DNA from: Brachypodium distachyon
Taxonomy: Eukaryota; Streptophyta; Magnoliopsida; Poales; Poaceae
Direction of reading: 5' to 3'
Length of the DNA stretch: 64,000 nucleotides
NCBI RefSeq assembly: GCF_000005505.3
Contig: NC_016134.3
Coordinates: forward strand, 35,340,150 to 35,404,149
The translations under genes and the position numbers were made by a program. Of this stretch, positions 34,069 through 46,533 are shown piece after piece. A model generated the notes under the pieces. It searched no databases. It saw only the letters and a program-made list of their open reading frames with translations, and was not told the DNA's origin. The stretch's first letter is position 1, and every line of letters starts with the position of its first letter.

Positions 34069-37000
34069 ACACTGTTTGTCACATATGTTATGCTTTTAAT
34101 TTTGTTGCACGTTAAAATATTTTCAGGTGCGTCCGATTTAGATCTAACGGCAGAAATCTCTGATCCGAGTCCAGTGCCAGCCAACCCATCTCGTCTTTTA
34201 TTTTGTCTGACGGACAATTTCTCAAAATTAATTCGGGACATAGAATTGACTTGAAGGTAAACACGGAAACTTCCACGTAAATGTCATGTTGACTTGCAGT
34301 TATACTATTAGTAAAAACAAGCTTAGGTAGGGATTGCCGTATCAGATCAAAATAAATAATGAGGTCATCAAATGAAATTAGCTGGATAAAATTAATAGAA
34401 ATCTAAAAGTGCTGGGCCTTAGCTCCCCCACGCATGCAACATCATGTCGTCTCCGTAATTGAAAACAAGCACGCCATCCATGCATCGCTTCATCATTAGG
34501 AATTCAACGAAGGTATGCGCCACATGTTGCCAACGGATCGCACGCAAAACTTCATTTCAGAGTTAACGGATTGTGCGATTTATGGAGGAGATTCTTTCAG
34601 CAACAACAAAAAATGGAAGTTGTGAAGAAAGATGTGTGGCTAAGAAATTAAATTCAGAGCAGAGCAGAGGCCGGTGGATCGGATTGACCGTACGTGATTA
34701 AACAATTCCTAGAGATCCCAAAATGCTCAACGTGATCCAATTTTTAAAACCGGCCTGTTTGAATGAAAATGAATGATACTCCATTATAGTGCTGCTGTAC
34801 TTATGCCAGTGTAAATGCCGTATAGACATATACTACTCCTAATTAAGTGGTCTTCACTTATCTTTGAGTCAACTGAATTAACTTTCGCCTGGAATCATTC
34901 AGGATGTGCACTGCGAATATATCGTTGAACAGAGTATGATTAGAAGTTCAGAACAGCAGTACACATCTTTCTAGCTGATCTTGCGAGAGGTTAATGTAGA
35001 GGGCAGGACGACTGAAATCAGGTTGGAGCCCTGGAGGTGCATTGTTAGTTTATTTCCCGGTAGCCCAGAGGCGGTATTGGGGGTGGCACACAAACTTCTT
35101 CTTTTTTGGAAGAAGGGTGGCACACAAACTTGAGGTCACTGGTGACAAAAACCCAGCATGAGGACACATGGAGGATATATTATACTATACATAGATACAC
35201 ATGAACCACTAGTCTCGATATTCTTATATAGTAATGACATGTGAGTAGTCTTGTTCCATGAGGCCCATAAGAAATACATAACGCATATGCAACATCTAGC
35301 TATAGGACTGCCAAGTTAGAGTAGCTCCAAGAAATGGCAATGATTAATTTCTTTACAAAAGATAGAATAGGGTCCACATTGTTTTCTTCTGAAACCAATA
35401 TCAAGATCTAGAAAAATTGAAGGTGTCATATCCACATGCATGATGCAATCTTTATTCATGCCTCTTGGGAGATCCATGCATCTTGGCCACATGATTTTAT
35501 TTTCTTACTCAAGTCTTTGGCAAGATCTATAGACACTTGTCGAGCCTAGAGAGCTCACTCAAACTTTATCCTGCCTCTCATGTCCCTCCCCTCTCGCGGC
35601 ACCACCGGAGGGAGGAAGAGGGGGAGAGAGGCAATCAAAATTTAAATTTTAGTCGTCGTCGACGCTATAATCTTCTTCTTGTCCACATAGTTGTAACTAT
35701 TGGTTCTCTCCCGACGAAGGCTACGCCTTTGGGATGGTGTGCTAGTGGCATGGGACACCTTGCCATATGTCTATCCTGCGATTGATTCGAAAGAAGCTAT
35801 GTTGGTGGATTCCTCAAATTTGAATTAAAAAGCCATCAATTCATAAGGAGAAAATGACGACAGATGAAATCTTCGCATCGAACTACCGGCGTAAGAATTT
35901 CCCTTTAATTTTTCAGAAGGCTGAACACGTCACTGCAGCTCGGAGTAGCTAGTATTTGTGAGGAGCGGTTGAGCATTTATCTCTAAATCACGATCTTCAA
36001 ATCCAGATCTCCGCTAATTAAACACCTAAAAAAAGAGAAAACACCTGCAGTTCAGTTATTACAACTACGAGTAGTACTGGCAGTACTCCCAGTGTTTACG
36101 TTGTAGATAAAAAGAGAAGCATGTCAGTCTGGCAGCGACGTCTCACCGAAACTGGGTCCCACGTCGTCCCCAGGAGGGTACGGTGCCACGTGATGATCAG
36201 GAAGCTTTGTCTTCCCATTTCAGGAAGGTACTCTGTTTCTGTTATTTTAAATCATTTATTTCATTCCACTCTAAGCACGCATCTCCGTTTCCACAGGATA
36301 GAATAGATATTTTTTTCACTAGGCCCATCTGAGCCACCGTGTCGAGGAATAAACGTGTTCAAGACAGGCCCGACCACCTGGCCCCACCTGTCGCTGTCGC
36401 GCCCAAAGAGCAGTTGGACCCATATTTTATGGCTTACCAGAGAGCTGCCCACTATTGTGTTCGCGTTATCTCCAAACCGGAGTACCGGACTCGGCACTTC
36501 TTTTTTGCAAGTGACCCCGCACCTCTCTGATTCACAGGATACTGAGAAATGGAAAACATATAGTAGTATGTCCCTCTGGTTATTCCAGACCATGCACAAT
36601 ATTTTGTATTGCCAAGCATTTCAACCAGTTGTTAAGCGCCTTTTTTAATTCTCATAGGTACTTTGTATCCGTTTCAGAAAAAGAATGAATTCAGATCTCA
36701 TTCTTACTTTTCATCCGAGGAACAAATGCATTCTCTTTCAATTTGTTTACACATTCTCTTTGTTCCTCTACTCTTAATTTCGGGGTTATTTTTCATCAAG
36801 TATACACAATATCACGTGTATTCATGTTTATATGATCAGACCCTATAGAAACCCACATTATAATCAGACATTTTTACAATACCTGGGAATAAATATGGGC
36901 CAACAAATTAGTTTGGAAACGAAAGGATAAACTATCATCCAGCATTGCAAAAAAAATGTAATCTAACAATGGAAAAAAAGTGGTTAGAATTTCTGAAAAA

Positions 37001-37510
37001 ATACGGGCCAGTCTGCAGTTCTCAAAATTGGGCTTCTGTTGAGCCCTGGCCAGAGAAACATCTGACTAGAGCAGCTTGCCAGTTCAAACTGGTCTTGTTT
37101 CGTACGGAGAAATATTCCTTTCGGCCGGAATTACTTGTGACTGATTTAGTTTTTTTAAAGAAGGTTGAACCCCTGATCTTTGCATCGAAATGATGCGCAG
37201 CCAATATTTATTGATTTATTTAACAAGCTTTTCAAAATAATACATCAACCAAACAATCTGAAGCCACAAAGCTACACCTACTAGCCTGATTAAGGGTGTG
37301 GCCATTATCAGGGCCACATGCTCCGACCGCAAACCAACGCCTAACATCTAAATCCGGAGGCCACAAAGGCACAACCGGTCAAGCTAATTCTTAGCATGTT
37401 CTGCATGCGCACGCTACAAAATCAACTGCCACTATCTTCCACAAACCATCTTCAGGACAGAGAACAACGCATTGAATTTGCTAAGCTTGGCAACGGTGAC
37501 ACAAACTGAT

Positions 37511-37561
37511 TTAGTACAATTTTGTACTAAATCTGAGACAAGTAATATGGATCGGAGGGAG
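37511..37561. mobile_element. 3' half of a Stowaway-type MITE
   Basis: Only the right end remains: AATATGGATCGGAGGGAG before a TA. The left terminus is missing. Confidence 0.5.
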
Positions 37562-37631
37562 TAGAATATTTGGTACAGTAAAATTTGTGCGGTGTATGCT
37601 ATGTTTTTATAGTACATATTCTTATGTTCTA

Positions 37632-37711
37632 CTCCCTCCGATCCTAAATTAATATCTTATTCGTTGTTTAAGTTTTAGTTTATTTTGAACTAAAACAACG
37701 ACAAGAATTTA
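37632..37711. mobile_element. Stowaway-type MITE lacking its right tip
   Basis: Begins CTCCCTCCGATCCTAAATT after a TA. The interior folds around AAGTTTTAGTT/AACTAAAAC. It ends ACAAGAATTTAG, where the last dozen bases of the inverted repeat should follow. Confidence 0.6.
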
Positions 37712-38639
37712 GTACACGCCATGTGAGTCTCTGCAAACCAAACAGGTCCTAGTAAGTTTTCCTTTCAGACCAGATCGGCTCCATCAATGATTGTGTACGT
37801 AGATAAGCATACTCCTACACGGGACCATCAATTTGGGATGCAAGACAGCTGCTTAGCTAGATCAATCTCTTGCTGGTAGGGAGACATGAATGGCAACTGA
37901 CCTACGCTCTTGGTAGATCTCTAATTATTGCAACCGGTCTCACTAACAGATCTATTGGAGCATGCAATGTGTGGCAACTTAAGGGGCTGGAGAGAGTAAA
38001 TTGCACGTTACCCTTCAGCGGATTGGCATGCATCCGCTCGCACAGCCGCTCACACAATCAAAAGCTTCATGTTCTGCTGTCAAAAAAAAGCTTCATGTTC
38101 TACTTTGTAATCTGTCCAAAACTTGGTCCTCTGCGCAAATGGGCATGGTGGAAGGTGAAGTTTTTCCTTATAAGTAGCGCTTATAGCCTGATCGGTTCCT
38201 CGGTACACTTTGCAAGAATAGATATGGTGAAATATGGGTGTGCTGATAGTTAAGGGGCTGGAGAGAGTAAATTCTGCGTTGCTACATAAATGTGAGTTGC
38301 TACTGGTAGTGTTGTTAATGACTTCTAATGAAAGATCATAGTATTGAACGATCACCATGAAAAGTCCATGAGATTCAGTCAATGGTGTCAGGTATCAATT
38401 TGCTCCGAGAATAAATTTTATTCTTGAAAGGAACACAGTCGTTCCTATTAACTCATAGACACGCCAAGATTGCCAGTCACCAAACAGGATACATCGGAAG
38501 GAAAGTTGTCAAGCCACACCAAGTGTTCGGCCTGAGCACTATGCGAGTCCATCGCTGCCAACACACACGTTGGCTTATTTCAACCCCTTGGGCAAAACAA
38601 AACTTTGTTGTCAATGAATGACATACGGAGGATGAACTT

Positions 38640-39075
38640 TGCTTCTCTGAACATAGACGAAAGGGGTACCGCATGACATGGTTATACCCGACTGGGCCCT
38701 CATCTTGAGTGTACCCGCTACGGCCCAAAGGGAAAGCCCACTCGGAAGCCTACTACAGTCCGGGAAGCCCAAGTACCCGAAATTACAGCTCAAGATAAGG
38801 AAGATAATCTACGTTTTTCTTTTTGTTGTTTTAAAGAAAATGACCCGGATTCCACGTCCGAGACCTAGGCTCATATATAAAGGACTAGGAAGGGAAACTG
38901 GGAAAGGCTAAGTCATTCCATTTTCACCCGCCAGATCTCATATGCGCACCATAACCTCCGTGGCAACCTTGTAATCTCATCATCAATACCATCACTGACG
39001 AGCAAGAGTAGAGGTATTACCTCCACGAGGGCCTCAAACCTGTGTAAACCTTTGCCTCTCCTTCTTGTCAGCCGA
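38640..39075 (+). repeat. Gypsy-like LTR segment A (diverged)
   Basis: Carries a TATA box (ATATATAAAGGAC near 38871), then TTGTAATCTC, then GAGGTATTACCTCCACGAGG and a GTAAACCTTTG tail. The same landmarks occur in the same order at 42029-42430. The two differ greatly and the outer borders are not defined. Confidence 0.5.
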
Positions 39076-39676
39076 TGGGATCACCAGCACACACTCGTTG
39101 CTCTCACAAAACACAAGTTCATCAACATGGGCATTGTTGAGTTCAGGTCTCGTCACCGCATCATAGTTCGCCGACACTAAAGCATGTTGGAGAGTCTGTC
39201 AGTCTGTCTCCACAATAACTTTGCCCATCCCCAGCTGCTCTGCGTAGAGGTGCTTTGAGAATTAGTAAGAAGACCCATACTATTAGTATCTAAGAGTGAT
39301 GGAAATAGACTCAAGCAACAACAAAATCAGTTACCACCGCAATAAAAGCTTTCCAAATTAAAACCACGCATGCGTGTGTAGTGAACTAAAATAGGACATG
39401 TTATTTCCCGATCGACCGGAAAATTATCTTCTCCCCCAAGTTTTTTTTTAGAGCATTATCTTCTCCCAAGTTGGTTAATTTGCACGTAATGAAAATTAGA
39501 GTTGCACAAGAGACCAGATTTCATCTTTAATTATGTGTAGAAAGTGCAATTGTCTAAGTATAGTGAACTAAAATATCACGCTAAAATGTACAATTGTCTG
39601 ATTATGTTACATAAAGAACTTTTGCCGGAGAACTGAGGCTTAGTTTGCGGTTGCTGAATTATGTTGTGATAAACTC

Positions 39677-39875
39677 ATTTTACAATCAGAAAAATAATAA
39701 AGAAAAGCAGTCAAAACTCGCTTAGCCCAAGGGGAAACTAGACAAAAGCTGTTGAAAAGTCTAGAGTATCATAATCCACCTTAATACCAAATTAATCTTT
39801 TAAAATGTCTTGTCAGAATCACTTGGAAACAGACATCGGTGTGAAATTTGATCTTGCAAACATAAAGTGAAGCTA
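39677..39875. repeat. About 200-bp direct repeat, copy 1
   Basis: Starts CATTTTAC...TCAGAAAAATAATAAAG and includes AAAGCTGTTGAAAAGTCTAG. It is roughly 90 percent identical to 43545-43746. The two copies bracket 3.7 kb of retroelement and gene-fragment sequence. Confidence 0.88.
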
Positions 39876-40034
39876 TCAACAGGAAAGGAATAAAGTGTGG
39901 AGCCAATATTGCTTTCGTGTGGTAGGCCTACGGTACAACCATGCACGGTCAACCAGTTCGTCGTCGTCGACTGGCACTCCCTCGTCCAACTGAGGCTGCC
40001 TCATAAGCTCTCGATGGCCCTGCAGCAACACCTT

Positions 40035-41165
40035 TCAATGAAGACAAACATGGAAATTGCAGAGTAATAAATGGCGAGTGAGCAAGTAAAAAATCGCCTC
40101 TTCGCACGATCGATCGGGTCCGTAGGGTGGAAGAGGCGACTCCAGATCTTCCAAGGTGATCTCCTTTCGAGTAACCACCCTAACTCGGGTCATAAGATCC
40201 TCGTCCGACAGCTCTTGCGCACAAACCCGAGTGGAATCTGTCGGCCCCGATAGAGTGAACTCCCACATAGAGTGAACTCGAGCTTGGATCGGCTGAATTT
40301 GCCTCTTCATAAAAAGAGCGATAAGCTGTAGACCACTCACCTCTTTCTCGGGAGTTTGCTTAAGATCGACTACCTGTTTTAATAGAGTAGTAGCCTCTGC
40401 ATCTTCTTCGGCTGTCAACTGATGATTCCAAGACTTCATTTTCCTCACCTGAACAGTAGCGGAGAACTCGGGCAGGCTAAAATCCTTGCCGTCGACTGGT
40501 TCATCCTGGAGGTAAAACCATCGACTCCTCCACTGCTGTACCGACTCGATCTGATAAAGGGAGAAATACTGAACATCTCCACGAACCTGCATGTTGGCAC
40601 CGCCGGTCTTATAGATCCAGTCGCATTTACCCTGCCGCTTAATGATGAACAGCTTCTTCCACAGACCCCAGTGGGGTTTCACGCCCAAATAGCACTCACC
40701 GAGCGTGATGAAACACGCAATGTGCAGATAGCTATTAGGCGTCAGATCATGCATCTGAAGCCCGTACGCTAGCAGCAGTGCATGGAAGAAGAAGTGGACT
40801 GGGAGACAGAGGCCACAGATAACAAAATCATAGAACATAACTCGCTCCCCAGGCCTGGGACAGGGAGTTACCTCGTTGCCAGGGACACGAACTTTGCCGG
40901 AATCTTCTCCTGGAATCAGCCCATGTTTCCACATCACCGAGAAATGGCGTGCCAAGATCCCGGAGCGCTTCCATTCCCCAGTCCTCTTGTCGCCGCGAGG
41001 CGCGGCATCAGTGGTTTTCTTGGATTTCTTGTCCATGGCGTGGGCAGCATCGCGAGATGTCGTCCTGCTGTCAGCAGCGGCGCTGGGATTGAATGCAGAA
41101 GAGAAGGAGGCGAAATGAGGTAAGAAGAAGAAGATTGATATTGCAAGAGGAAAGGGCGGAATCAC
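40035..41165 (-). CDS. Retroelement accessory ORF (putative gypsy-type transposon domain)
   Basis: An uninterrupted 376-codon minus-strand frame. Its middle third contains the hallmarks of the grass 'putative gypsy type transposon' domain (PF04195 as I recall): PGERVMFYDFVICGL, LTPNSYLHIACFITLGE, CYLGVKPHWGLWKKLF, then a Q-W-R-x-W-FY block. Such ORFs occur in grass LTR retroelements beside or antisense to gag-pol. The LTR-like segments on either side read on the plus strand, so this would be an antisense ORF. No gag, protease, reverse transcriptase or integrase is present nearby. The function of the domain is not known to me. The first ~40 residues are hydrophobic then low-complexity and may not be part of the original start. 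Confidence 0.72.
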   Translation of the reverse strand: MIPPFPLAISIFFFLPHFASFSSAFNPSAAADSRTTSRDAAHAMDKKSKKTTDAAPRGDKRTGEWKRSGILARHFSVMWKHGLIPGEDSGKVRVPGNEVTPCPRPGERVMFYDFVICGLCLPVHFFFHALLLAYGLQMHDLTPNSYLHIACFITLGECYLGVKPHWGLWKKLFIIKRQGKCDWIYKTGGANMQVRGDVQYFSLYQIESVQQWRSRWFYLQDEPVDGKDFSLPEFSATVQVRKMKSWNHQLTAEEDAEATTLLKQVVDLKQTPEKEVSGLQLIALFMKRQIQPIQARVHSMWEFTLSGPTDSTRVCAQELSDEDLMTRVRVVTRKEITLEDLESPLPPYGPDRSCEEAIFYLLTRHLLLCNFHVCLH

Positions 41166-42028
41166 TGCCGCACGATTCAGAATGATGCCACGCGTTTTGC
41201 ATCTGTGTAAGACACGTGGTCCCAGCAGAAATGAGCCATTTCCCCTTCCACCGATTCAGGAACCCATGACAGCTATCATTGTGCCTAAATTCTTGCGCAC
41301 GTCGTATGGTCAAATCAAACTGACCGCCTCAACAATACTCAATTCAGTACGTGCATAAAAGCATAAGGTACGTCCCAACGATTGCACAGACCATTTCTTT
41401 AACCAGAGCGTCAGCAAAGACGTCATATCAAACTCTGGAAAGATCGGGTTTGCCACCCGACGGCACAGGAATTCGAAGTGTACCCGACATGTGGGCACTC
41501 GACAGTATTATCCGGGCTACATAGACTGCGAAATACACCCGAAGCCACGTCCATAACGTGAAGGTAAGACCCGATGGTTTTCATCGGGCCTGGAAATCAG
41601 CACCGTCAGGCGATTCCAGAACATCCATGCGCTCGCATGAAGAAAAGATCCCAACGGATTTCGAGTCTGTAAAGCCCCCGGCAGGTTGGACTCGAATACC
41701 GCCAGTTATCCAGGCTCGAGCCTGGGGACTCGAGTGCTGATGTATGCGAACAAAGTTTTTGCCCCGGAGCAATTAACTGGACTCGACCGATCGAGTATTC
41801 CAGGCGTGTTACCCAACCATCCCACACAGCATCAGTACAATTTGCAGAAGTACCTTGTGGTTCCCGAATCACAGGCTAAGAACTCTCAAAGTTCGGGCCT
41901 GACGAACACTTGAGTCAATCGACCGACGGAAGATTATTTGCAGTTAGGTGCACAGTCGAGTAATCAGAATAAGAAAACTCTTGAGTCCCTACCCAAGCCT
42001 ACGCCTCGAACAGGGACTCGGGGGCTAA

Positions 42029-42430
42029 CTGACGAAGAAATGACCCCTCGAGTCCTCAACCTTCATATACCCGATACAGCCCAACAGGGGGTCCACTCGA
42101 AGGCCCATCAAGTATATGCAGGTCGAGTCCCTCAAGGTGCGACTCAAGCCAAGGAACATAATCTTTTATTTACCGGAATGAACTGATCTGATTGTAACCT
42201 TCCCGATTATCACGCCCGAGACCTAGCCGCCAGTATATAAGGCTAGGAGGGGGGATCGGGAATGGCCATCCTCTACACACATGCCAGATTCATTTGCTCA
42301 CCATAGCTTCCTTGTAATCTCGATCAATATAATACACCAAAAGCATGACGTAGGGGTATTACCTTCCGAGGGCCCCGAACCTGGGTAAACCTTACGACTC
42401 CCCTAGTCTTTGTTAGTCGACGAGATCGCT
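42029..42430 (+). repeat. Gypsy-like LTR segment B (diverged)
   Basis: Opens TGACGAAGAAATGACCCCTC after GGGACTCGGGGGCTAAC, which resembles the region before a gypsy 3' LTR. It then has a TATA box (GTATATAAGGC near 42231), TTGTAATCTC, GGGGTATTACCTTCCGAGGG and a GTAAACCTTACG tail, matching the order in segment A. Exact ends are uncertain. Confidence 0.5.
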
Positions 42431-42459
42431 GGTGCACCCCATGCTCTCCCTCAGTCGAA

Positions 42460-42870
42460 AGCCCTCGAGTTAGGGTATTGCCGAGGTAGCCCCTCGTCAC
42501 TCGCCTTCCCCGACGACGCCCAACTCCCCTTCATGCGCTACCTCCAGTACCAGTGCGGGCTCGACGTCGACCGCTTCGTCGCCGCGCTCTCTTCCGACCG
42601 TGACCGCTTCCGCGACAAGTTCGCCTGCGGATGCTGCTCCTGGACAGTTGCTTCCTGCTGGTGGTGGCCGGGGACGACTCGGGAACCGGATCCCCTTCGT
42701 GGGCCTCAAGCTTCTCGTCGCCTCCCGCGACAGGTTATCCCTCAAACTTAATTCGCCATTGCGTCGAGGAGCTCGTGATCGGCTGCTTCGACGACTTCTG
42801 CCCGAAGCCACTGGCGCGGGCCTGTCACCGGGCGACGGAGCCGCCGCCGAGTTCCACCTCTTCCATGGAT
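42460..42870 (+). pseudogene. Fragment resembling a DUF247 (UPF0481) gene
   Basis: GC-rich sequence beside the retroelement. Pieces in different frames recall DUF247 proteins in the right order: MRYLQYQCGLDVDRFVAAL, MLLLDSCFLLVV, then GNRIPFVGLKLLVA. At least one frameshift near 42620 separates them, and the usual membrane-anchor end is absent. DUF247 proteins are plant-specific; some grass members act in self-incompatibility. It looks like a truncated copy, perhaps moved by the adjoining element. Confidence 0.45.
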
Positions 42871-43544
42871 CACGCATTCCCACTAGCAAGTACAGCATAA
42901 CATCGACGCGGCTGTTCCACACCGCTCAAGCTGCTCAAGATCAAGGAGTAGGAGCGGATGTTCCACTGCACCATGGAGAGCTCTGACGCGGGGGCAGCCG
43001 GGGGCTCGGGAGAAGGCGGCGGTGCGCTCGGGCCGGCGATGCGCAGCTCCCCCGCGCGGCGGAGAGGCGAGGATGGCCACAGGGAAGCGGATGGGGACCG
43101 GTGGCGAGCTCACTGGAGGCAGGGGAGAAAGGGGGAACTCAGGAGAGAGAGCTTCGAGGGATAAGGGGACCAATGGAAGGAGAGGAAGGAGAAGAAGAGA
43201 GAAATAGGAACAACGCACGCGACCGATTCAGGGTCAGCGGCGGCGGTGAGAACACGCGCGACCGAGGCAGGGGCAGTGAGGAAGACCGAAGAAGGGGAGA
43301 AGCAGAGAAAGAGAAGAGGGGTCACAGGAGGTAGAAAAGAAGGAGGCGGGGGGATTTTTGCAAAACATAGTCCACCTTGTCACCTGACATGTGAGCCCAA
43401 TTAGCCATGTCAGCAAAAGCCACGCGGCGGAACTATCATAGGACCTGGGTTGAACCACTTATGAAACAATTGAAACTAAAACATGCAGTTTCAAAGAATT
43501 GGAACTAATTTGGGATCTTTGTGAAAGAATTGGAACCGCCGGTG

Positions 43545-43746
43545 CATTTTACTCTCAGAAAAATAATAAAGAAAAAGGGTCAAAACTCACTTAGCCCAAA
43601 GGAAAACGAGACAAAAGCTGTTGAAAAGTCTAGAGTATCACAATCCACGTTCATACCAAATTAAGCTTTTAAAATGTCTTGTCAGAATCACTTGTAAACA
43701 GACATCGGTGTGAAATTCGATCTTGCAAAACATAAAGTGAAGCGAT
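43545..43746. repeat. About 200-bp direct repeat, copy 2
   Basis: Second copy of 39677-39875, in the same orientation. Similarity begins at CATTTTACTC and ends at AAAGTGAAGC. Confidence 0.88.
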
Positions 43747-43749
43747 AGG

Positions 43750-46420
43750 CGTGCAGCTTTTCACAGGACGCAAAGGCACCACGCACGTAAACGCGTGAGG
43801 GGCAAATGGGCAATGCGGCATATATATGCGTGTGGGTCCCAAGCAGAGACGAGGCAAGACGATTAAATCTAATCACCTTCCGTTTGCATTTGCATGGTTG
43901 TTCCTCCTTTTCTTTTTTTCTGTGTTCTTGCCCTCCCGGCATACTCCTTGATCCTAGAGTATGGATCAAAGCCTATATGTCGATGAGTAGCCATATGGTC
44001 CATGGTCTTGCTGATGAAGCATGAGCCATGAGCCTAAGCTAGCTATGGTCCTATATACCTCGTCTTTTCCAAATGAAATGTTTGGAGCCAAGCTACGTAC
44101 CAAACGGAGCGGTAACCCTCCACGTGCACCTCCTTTTGCCATGCACGCTGTCTCAAAAGGAAAACAAAAATAAAAAGAGAAGACGTCGGCCGATGCGTGC
44201 ACTTGAGCAAAGTTGCCGGGCTATCTAGCTAGCTAGCGGTGCACCAGCACCCGCACCGGTGCACTCCATGCACAGCTGACACGTCTCCCCTTGTCCTCGA
44301 TCGTGACTTGGTCCCCAAGCAAGGCGATGATCCCCCGCGCACGCGCGCCGGAGGTCGACACCGCGGCAAAGCATGCAATCGCATTGGGGCCAAACACTGC
44401 CGGCCGGGGCTAGCTAGAGATGAATGAGATCGATGTCGACCGGGGTCTTTTCGTTCTTTCTTTCCTGTCGACGCTGATGTAGTGATGCGCGTCCGAAAAT
44501 CGATCCCTCACACGCGCGCGCCCGGGCAAAAATCCACGCCAATCGACGTCCCCGGGGGTGAAGCCTGATCGAACGCGCGGAGGAGAAACGCACCGGTCCA
44601 TGTCAGGTGGTACCACTTGGGACTGTACGTACGGAGGGGCCTGGGTGGTGGTGGATCGTGAGTCCACGTGACGGCGGGTGGCCGGCCACAGCGGAATCCG
44701 TTCCAAATCCACTCCCGCCCGTCGCGTCGCCGTCTCGTGTCATTTTTTTCTCTCTGAGCTGGCGGACGGAAGACGATCTGATCCGCCTTCGTTTTCGCCC
44801 ACGTTCGCTCGGTTCCCCCTTCCTTGCTTCCTTGCTTGCTCGTGGTGGTCCAGGACTCCAGGGCTCGAAAAACCGCGTGGGCCGCGGGAGTGGCCTCGAT
44901 TATTGCGCGGGACCGCTATGATGGCCACTGCCGGTGCCACAGGGGGAAAAGAGAGTTATTTATCCCCTTTTTTCATAAATATAAACAAATCTCGATCTGG
45001 CTGGAGGTTTACAAACTGTGGTCGATCATAAAAGCTTTTGGATAGGTTTTTGTCCGAGGACCAAAGGCCAACTTCCTGGTTATTCTAGTACGTGTCAATT
45101 ATGACGATCCATATCCGCTATTCTGAGCACTAGTAGTTATCGAATGAAAGCTGGCTGCAACTTTCAGTTAGTACCAGCAAACAATAATTCTGGTGCGCCT
45201 AAGTATGATTAAAAATGCATATTTGAGGAATTAATAGTAAAAGGACTAGCCTCCGAGGACAGCGCATAATTTTTATTTTCTGGCCGCGCAAACTATTTGC
45301 ACCAAGCGTGTGTCCGCGTAATTAATCATACTTAAATTTATTACGAAAAAGTTCCATGCTTGATTAAACAACAAGCTCGATGCTAGCTGCTGCTCGCTCG
45401 CTCACGTTCTCAAACCTCACATCATGGCCTACACTACAAACATATACGTTGCATGTGATTGGATGCAAATAAAGAATTGGGTTTCACTTGGTTGGCGTAA
45501 CGAAGGGGTTAAGAGAGCAGCAAGCAAAGCTGACTGACCATTAATCAATATTAGTGGCAACTACTAGCAGAGAGACGCATGATTCGGTCAAAGATTTTCA
45601 CTTTTTACTAGTACTTAGCAACCAAACCAATCCTTGTACGTACCAAATCTACACGAGCTGGTTGCCGTCACGCCTCTATAAAAAAAGCGATTCGCGAGAG
45701 CCACAAGAAAAGCGTAAAGAATTTGCAACTGGGGCCAATAATTGCAGTGGCGAGCTGGCTAGGCTCGTTGATTAATCAGAGCAAGCAGCTTTAGGACTCC
45801 GTGGTCTGTAAACTAAGCATAATGTGTCAATGTGTGCTAGCGAGCTGCCCCGGCTTGGGATTATACTAAACCCAGACCTTAGCTTGCCGTGCATGCATGT
45901 TGGCTTAAACAATTAATGGCTGCCAAAGCGAGATATTGTGGCTTTTTAATTGCCCGAGTTGTTTATCGCCAACTTGCTGGATTTGATGCGCGTGCCTTCG
46001 TACAGCGTACACATGCTATGCTGCCGTGGAGATTTGCGCACATACTTGCATAATGATAATCAGTGCTAATGTGCTATGATGCCGTAGAATCATGTCACTG
46101 GCTCCACGTACTGTCTCTCTCTTTTTTCTCTCTCGAGGGGATCCACGTAACACATAGAAGAGTTGGCACATGGGCCTGGGCCCGATTGACTGCCTTTCTA
46201 ACTTTTGGTGCTATCGTGGAGTCCATGGAAAGAAGAATCCGAGTTCTTGCCCTTTTACACCCACCATCTTAGCTACTCGTTTGGCTTACATTCTCAAAAA
46301 AAAGAGTTAATTTATTATACACAAGGGAAATTAACACTCTGACCGCCTGACAATTTTTCTCTTCTACCTCTTCTTCTCTCTCTCACTTTTAAGTACATTG
46401 TACATGAAATGTTTTTAAGT
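43750..46420. other. Spacer without recognisable genes
   Basis: Mixed composition with GC-rich patches (about 44240-44940) but no frame resembling a known protein. Some CGCGCG-rich and TAGCTAGCTAGC stretches occur. I see nothing else in it. Confidence 0.5.
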
Positions 46421-46421
46421 A

Positions 46422-46533
46422 CTCCCTTCGATCCATATTAATTGTCTCAAATTTGCACAACTATGGATGTATCTATGTCTAAAAACGTCTAGATACATGT
46501 AATATTTCGACAATTAATATGGATCGGAGTGAG
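46422..46533. mobile_element. Stowaway-type MITE (112 bp)
   Basis: CTCCCTTCGATCCATATTAA pairs with its complement at the right end, flanked by TA. It shares the TCTAGATACATGTAAT core with 12401-12513. Confidence 0.9.

Larger units (their letters stand above)
30600..38600. other. Gene-poor AT-rich region
   Basis: Eight kilobases without a recognisable gene; open frames are short and overlap on both strands. It holds two candidate TIR elements (31788, 33888) and two partial Stowaway elements (37511, 37632). Confidence 0.6.

Noticed and set aside
35537..36600. Several 60-110 codon frames in the gene-poor region
   Set aside because: They overlap on both strands, lack splice context and show no recognisable motif.
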